A stretch of DNA of 64,000 nucleotides from Pseudomonas sp. ATCC PTA-122608 (lineage in GTDB: Bacteria > Pseudomonadota > Gammaproteobacteria > Pseudomonadales > Pseudomonadaceae). Made by a program: the position numbers and the translations under genes. This document shows positions 61,355 through 64,000 of this stretch, one piece after another. The notes under the pieces were generated by a model that saw only the letters and a list, made by a program, of their open reading frames with translations, was not told the origin of the DNA and searched no databases. Numbering within the stretch: position 1 is the stretch's first letter; each line of letters starts with the position of its first letter. Location: contig NZ_LPNO01000054.1 in NCBI RefSeq assembly GCF_001952855.1, forward strand, positions 139,124 to 203,123, given 5' to 3'.

Positions 61355-62887
61355 GTGAACCGGCCCACGCCAGTAAAAACCGATAACTTCTTCCTGCTGA
61401 TCTTCCGGGCACTGCGCCACCGCCGTGTACCGATCGCATTACGCATCGCCAGCCATAACGTGATCCTGGTCGCTCTGGCCCTGGTCATCTACGCCTGCGT
61501 GATGGGTTTGCAATTCAAGCAGGCCATGCATGAGCAAGCCGACGCCCTCGGCGAGAGCCTGACCACCCAGACCGCCACCTCGGCGACTGAGTTGTTGGTG
61601 TCCAACGACATCCTCAGCCTCAACGTGCTGCTCAACAACCTGACCAAGAACCCGCTGGTGGCCCACGCCGCTATCTATAGCGTGGACAACCGGATCATGG
61701 CCGAAGCCGGGCAACGCCCGAAAAACGGCCTGCTGGGTGAAGCCGAAGGCCTGTACCAGAGCAATATCACGTTTCAGGACGTGAAGGCCGGCCAACTGCG
61801 CATCAGCCTGGACATGCAACAGTTCCAGCAGCCGATGACCATCAGCCTGCAAAGCATGGGTATCTTGAGTGCGATCCTGCTGGCCCTGTCCCTGGCCTTG
61901 AGCCTGCGCCTGGGCCGGCATATCTCCACGCCACTGATGCAACTGCGCATCTGGCTGCGGGATATCGACGAGCACACACCGGCCACCGACCGCCAGGACG
62001 AAATCGGCGACCTCGCCCGCCAACTGCACACCAGCTTCGCGCCGGAGCCCGTGGTGCCCGAGGTTGAACCCGAGCCCGAGTTCGACGACACCGAGTACGA
62101 AGACGACGAGCCCGAGTTTGAAGTGCGCAACCTGCGCGACCCAAGCTTCGACGAGTCCGCGCCGGTGGCCGGTCTCAAGCCGGCAGCCCGTCAGGTGATC
62201 AAGGCCGAAGAAGACGAACTGGACGAAGAAGACCCGTTCGCCGATCTTCGCGACAACTCAGCGCCAACGACCACCGTGCCGCAACCGGCACCTGTGCGCA
62301 GCACCCAGCCCCAGCACAGCGCCGTATTGGCCGTGCAGTTGGGCGCACAGGACCAACTGCGCCGCTTGCCGCGGGCACGCCTGACGGAGTTGCTGGAGCG
62401 CTATCGTGATTGCCTCGACCAGGCTGCCTCGCTGTATCAGAGCGAGTTGCACACCCTGAACGATGGCAGCACGTTGATGCTGTTCCACAGCGAAGACAGC
62501 GGCGAAGACTACCTGACCAACGCCATCTGCTGCGGTGAGCTGCTGCGGGCCCTGGGCCATGCGCTGCAGATCGAAGTGGCCGACAGCGGCATCACCTTGC
62601 AGCTGCAATTGGGCCTGACGGTGGGTGACGATCTGTATGGCATGAGCCAGATTGATCTGCTGCTGACCGAGATTGCCCAGGACGCCCTGGCCTTGTCGCA
62701 ACACAGCCGCAACCTGCTGCTGGTGGAACGCAAGATCAGTGACGACATGCTGATTCGCCAGCGTGCGCGGATCCGCCCGATTGCCAGCCCTGAGGGTGCG
62801 TGCTGTGTGGAGCGGTTGATGGAGCCTTACCCGTCGATGCTTGAGCGCCAGCTGGCGCGGATGCATGAGACGCGGGCGAAGAACTAA
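61355..62887 (+). CDS. YtjB-like membrane protein with degenerate nucleotide-cyclase-like domain
   Basis: A 510-aa protein starting at GTG. Order: helix near 30-50 (HNVILVALALVIYACVMG), a periplasmic region of ~120 residues, a second helix near 170-190, a HAMP-like stretch, an acidic linker (PEPEFDDTEYEDDEPEFEV), and a C-terminal domain (~325-500) whose RARLTELLERYRDCLDQAA...LNDGSTLMLFH resembles class III cyclases. The first metal Asp is replaced (VLAVQLG), so it is probably inactive. Family: AhpA/YtjB, divergent from serB as in E. coli. Confidence 0.75.
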   Translation: MNRPTPVKTDNFFLLIFRALRHRRVPIALRIASHNVILVALALVIYACVMGLQFKQAMHEQADALGESLTTQTATSATELLVSNDILSLNVLLNNLTKNPLVAHAAIYSVDNRIMAEAGQRPKNGLLGEAEGLYQSNITFQDVKAGQLRISLDMQQFQQPMTISLQSMGILSAILLALSLALSLRLGRHISTPLMQLRIWLRDIDEHTPATDRQDEIGDLARQLHTSFAPEPVVPEVEPEPEFDDTEYEDDEPEFEVRNLRDPSFDESAPVAGLKPAARQVIKAEEDELDEEDPFADLRDNSAPTTTVPQPAPVRSTQPQHSAVLAVQLGAQDQLRRLPRARLTELLERYRDCLDQAASLYQSELHTLNDGSTLMLFHSEDSGEDYLTNAICCGELLRALGHALQIEVADSGITLQLQLGLTVGDDLYGMSQIDLLLTEIAQDALALSQHSRNLLLVERKISDDMLIRQRARIRPIASPEGACCVERLMEPYPSMLERQLARMHETRAKN

Positions 62888-62898
62888 CCCTAAGCCAT

Positions 62899-62937
62899 AA
62901 AAAAGCCCGCCAATGATCACTCATTGGCGGGCTTTTT
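62899..62937 (+). terminator. Terminator after the YtjB-like gene
   Basis: AAAAAAGCCCGCCAATGA...TCATTGGCGGGC followed by TTTTTATT: long perfect stem, 12 bases after the stop codon. Confidence 0.93.
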
Positions 62938-62946
62938 ATTGGCTCT

Positions 62947-63029
62947 CTGTAGGAGCGAGCTTGCTCCGGGCGGCGTACTGGTAAAACGTGTCGCTCTTGT
63001 GTTTTTCGCGAGCAAGCTCGCTCCTACAG
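62947..63029. repeat. REPIN (GGAGCGAGC type), one diverged arm
   Basis: The left arm GTAGGAGCGAGCTTGCTC ends in CGGGCG rather than GCGAA, whereas the right arm is intact. It lies between the YtjB-like gene (+) and the PqiC-like gene (-). Confidence 0.8.
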
Positions 63030-63055
63030 GGGGGCCTTTTCGTTGGTATGCCAGG

Positions 63056-63766
63056 TCAGAACCTGAACACTTCCATATCCGTACGAATCGGCACGGCCAT
63101 CGGCATCTTCGGCTTCTCCGGTGCCGCAGCCTTGGGCTGCGCCGGGGCCTGTTTGCGTGGCGCCTCTGCAACCGCCGGCTGATTGGCCAATGGCTTGAGA
63201 GCGATGGACAGCTGCTCAGCCAAATGCTGCAGCAACACACCCTGGGCCTGGACCTGGGACGCGGTGCTGCCGGCGTGTTCTTCCTGCAAGTGCACGATGC
63301 GGTTATCCCGCACCTGGCCGCGGCGGTCGATCAAGCGCCACTGCGCGTCGAGGATAGCGGGCTGCGAAACGCCCGAGTCCAGCCGCGTAATGGTCAGCAG
63401 CACCTGTACGTCCGGGGCAAAACCCAACGGCGCCGGCGCCAATACCACACGCTGGCTGTCCAGATGGCCTGCCACCTGGCGCAACATCAACTGATTGATG
63501 TCGGACGACAGGCTACCGGCCCAGCGACCATCGGTGGAACCTTGCAGGCTGCCGTCGTTCTGACGTTGCAGCAGGGTTTCACGTTGCAGGTAGTCGGCCA
63601 CCACAACCGGGCCAAGCAATACGGCCATGCCGGCACTTTGTGCAGGCTGAGCCGGACTTCCACTGTCCAGCTGATACAGCGACACAGGTTGATGTGTGCT
63701 GCAACCCGCCAGGCCCAAAACGCCAGCGAGCAACAAAAATAAAGGAAGGCGCGGAGCAGTCATCAT
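63056..63766 (-). CDS. PqiC-like (DUF330) outer-membrane lipoprotein
   Basis: A 236-aa protein with a lipoprotein signal (LFLLLAGVLGLAGC; lipobox LAGC near residue 22) followed by STHQPVSLYQLDSG, typical of the ABC-type transport auxiliary family that includes PqiC. A Pro/Ala/Lys-rich C-tail ends the protein. PqiC works with PqiA/PqiB in lipid transport, but no such partner is in the window. Two tandem ATGs start the frame. Confidence 0.8.
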   Translation of the reverse strand: MMTAPRLPLFLLLAGVLGLAGCSTHQPVSLYQLDSGSPAQPAQSAGMAVLLGPVVVADYLQRETLLQRQNDGSLQGSTDGRWAGSLSSDINQLMLRQVAGHLDSQRVVLAPAPLGFAPDVQVLLTITRLDSGVSQPAILDAQWRLIDRRGQVRDNRIVHLQEEHAGSTASQVQAQGVLLQHLAEQLSIALKPLANQPAVAEAPRKQAPAQPKAAAPEKPKMPMAVPIRTDMEVFRF

Positions 63767-63898
63767 CCCATCCAGGTGGCTGCCACAAGGCGAACCACAA
63801 TGTAATACTTAAAAATAACCTATACGCGCTCAGCCACGCCGGCGCTGGAAAGGCCATATCATCCGTGAATATGCGCCATGACTCCAGCGCGAAAGCGT

Positions 63899-63924
63899 CG
63901 ATCTACGGGTTAAATCGTAGATCG
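63899..63924. repeat. Perfect 9-bp dyad
   Basis: CGATCTACG and CGTAGATCG enclose 8 bases, in the gap between parC and the PqiC-like gene (both minus). No T-run follows on either strand, so an operator or leader hairpin is as likely as a terminator. Confidence 0.4.
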
Positions 63925-63940
63925 GGCTCTCTATATCGCG

Positions 63941-64000
63941 TTAAACCGGTGTTTCCACCAGTAAAGCATCCACTCGCTGGAAGCCGCGCGGCAGTTTATT
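63941..64000 (-). CDS. parC: DNA topoisomerase IV subunit A ParC, 3' end only
   Basis: The last 19 codons of a minus-strand gene that continues beyond the window: NKLPRGFQRVDALLVETPV then TAA. This matches the C-terminus of ParC (E. coli has RGLQRIDRVEIDSP) and the known position of parC next to serB in pseudomonads. Short, so the identification rests on this motif and context. Confidence 0.7.
   Translation of the reverse strand, partial: NKLPRGFQRVDALLVETPV

Overview
The window is a chromosomal segment of a fluorescent-type Pseudomonas, most likely the P. fluorescens/P. putida lineage. The evidence is high G+C coding sequence, Pseudomonas-type proteins (azurin, AmaA/AmaB, RhdA with a CQTHHR loop), and gene order that matches known Pseudomonas chromosomes: purA-hisZ-hflC-hflK-hflX-hfq-miaA-mutL-amiB-tsaE-nnrD, orn/rsgA, motAB, psd-serB and parC. 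Many intergenic gaps hold paired inverted REP sequences (REPINs) typical of this group. Most of the window is core genome. I saw no insertion sequence, prophage or CRISPR array.

Layout. 1-520: non-coding, with a loose cluster of DnaA-box-like 9-mers. 0.5-5.6 kb: branched-chain amino acid ABC transporter (livK, livH, livM, livG, livF, minus strand). Its leader gene has a near-perfect sigma-54 promoter, with four GTGCAACC-type direct repeats at a 22-23 bp period upstream. 6.0-10.0 kb: lysine/pipecolate catabolism (amaA, amaB) and a divergent LysR regulator. 10.2-14.0 kb: pncB-nadE (NAD salvage), azurin with an Anr-type box, a LOG-family gene and a small conserved protein. 14.2-21.0 kb: a three-gene cluster of transglutaminase-like, circularly permuted ATP-grasp/alpha-E and transglutaminase-DUF2126 proteins, preceded by a sigma-54 promoter with NtrC-like sites. 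21.2-23.1 kb: an unrecognised, visibly A+T-richer cassette of one 306-aa protein with a hydrophobic centre and two paralogous small membrane proteins, resembling a toxin/immunity module.

23.3-33.0 kb: YgiQ radical-SAM protein, dnaB, the rpsF-rpsR-DUF2232-rplI ribosomal operon, and rlmB-rnr. 33.1-33.6 kb: two tandem tRNA-Leu(CAG) units, each with promoter and terminator. 33.7-36.3 kb: iron(III)-type ABC binding protein and permease without a local ATPase. 36.4-38.4 kb: a chemoreceptor. 38.5-50.8 kb: the purA-to-nnrD block on the minus strand. 50.8-56.4 kb: queG, a TRIC-family protein, orn, rsgA, motBA. 56.6-64.0 kb: an HDOD protein, rhodanese rhdA, psd, serB, a YtjB-like membrane protein with a degenerate cyclase-like domain, a PqiC-like lipoprotein, and the last codons of parC.

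The most interesting parts are (i) the livK upstream array, (ii) the putative toxin/immunity cassette, and (iii) the amidoligase/transglutaminase cluster with apparent nitrogen-type (sigma-54) control. All calls come from reading the sequence by eye; no database search was run.
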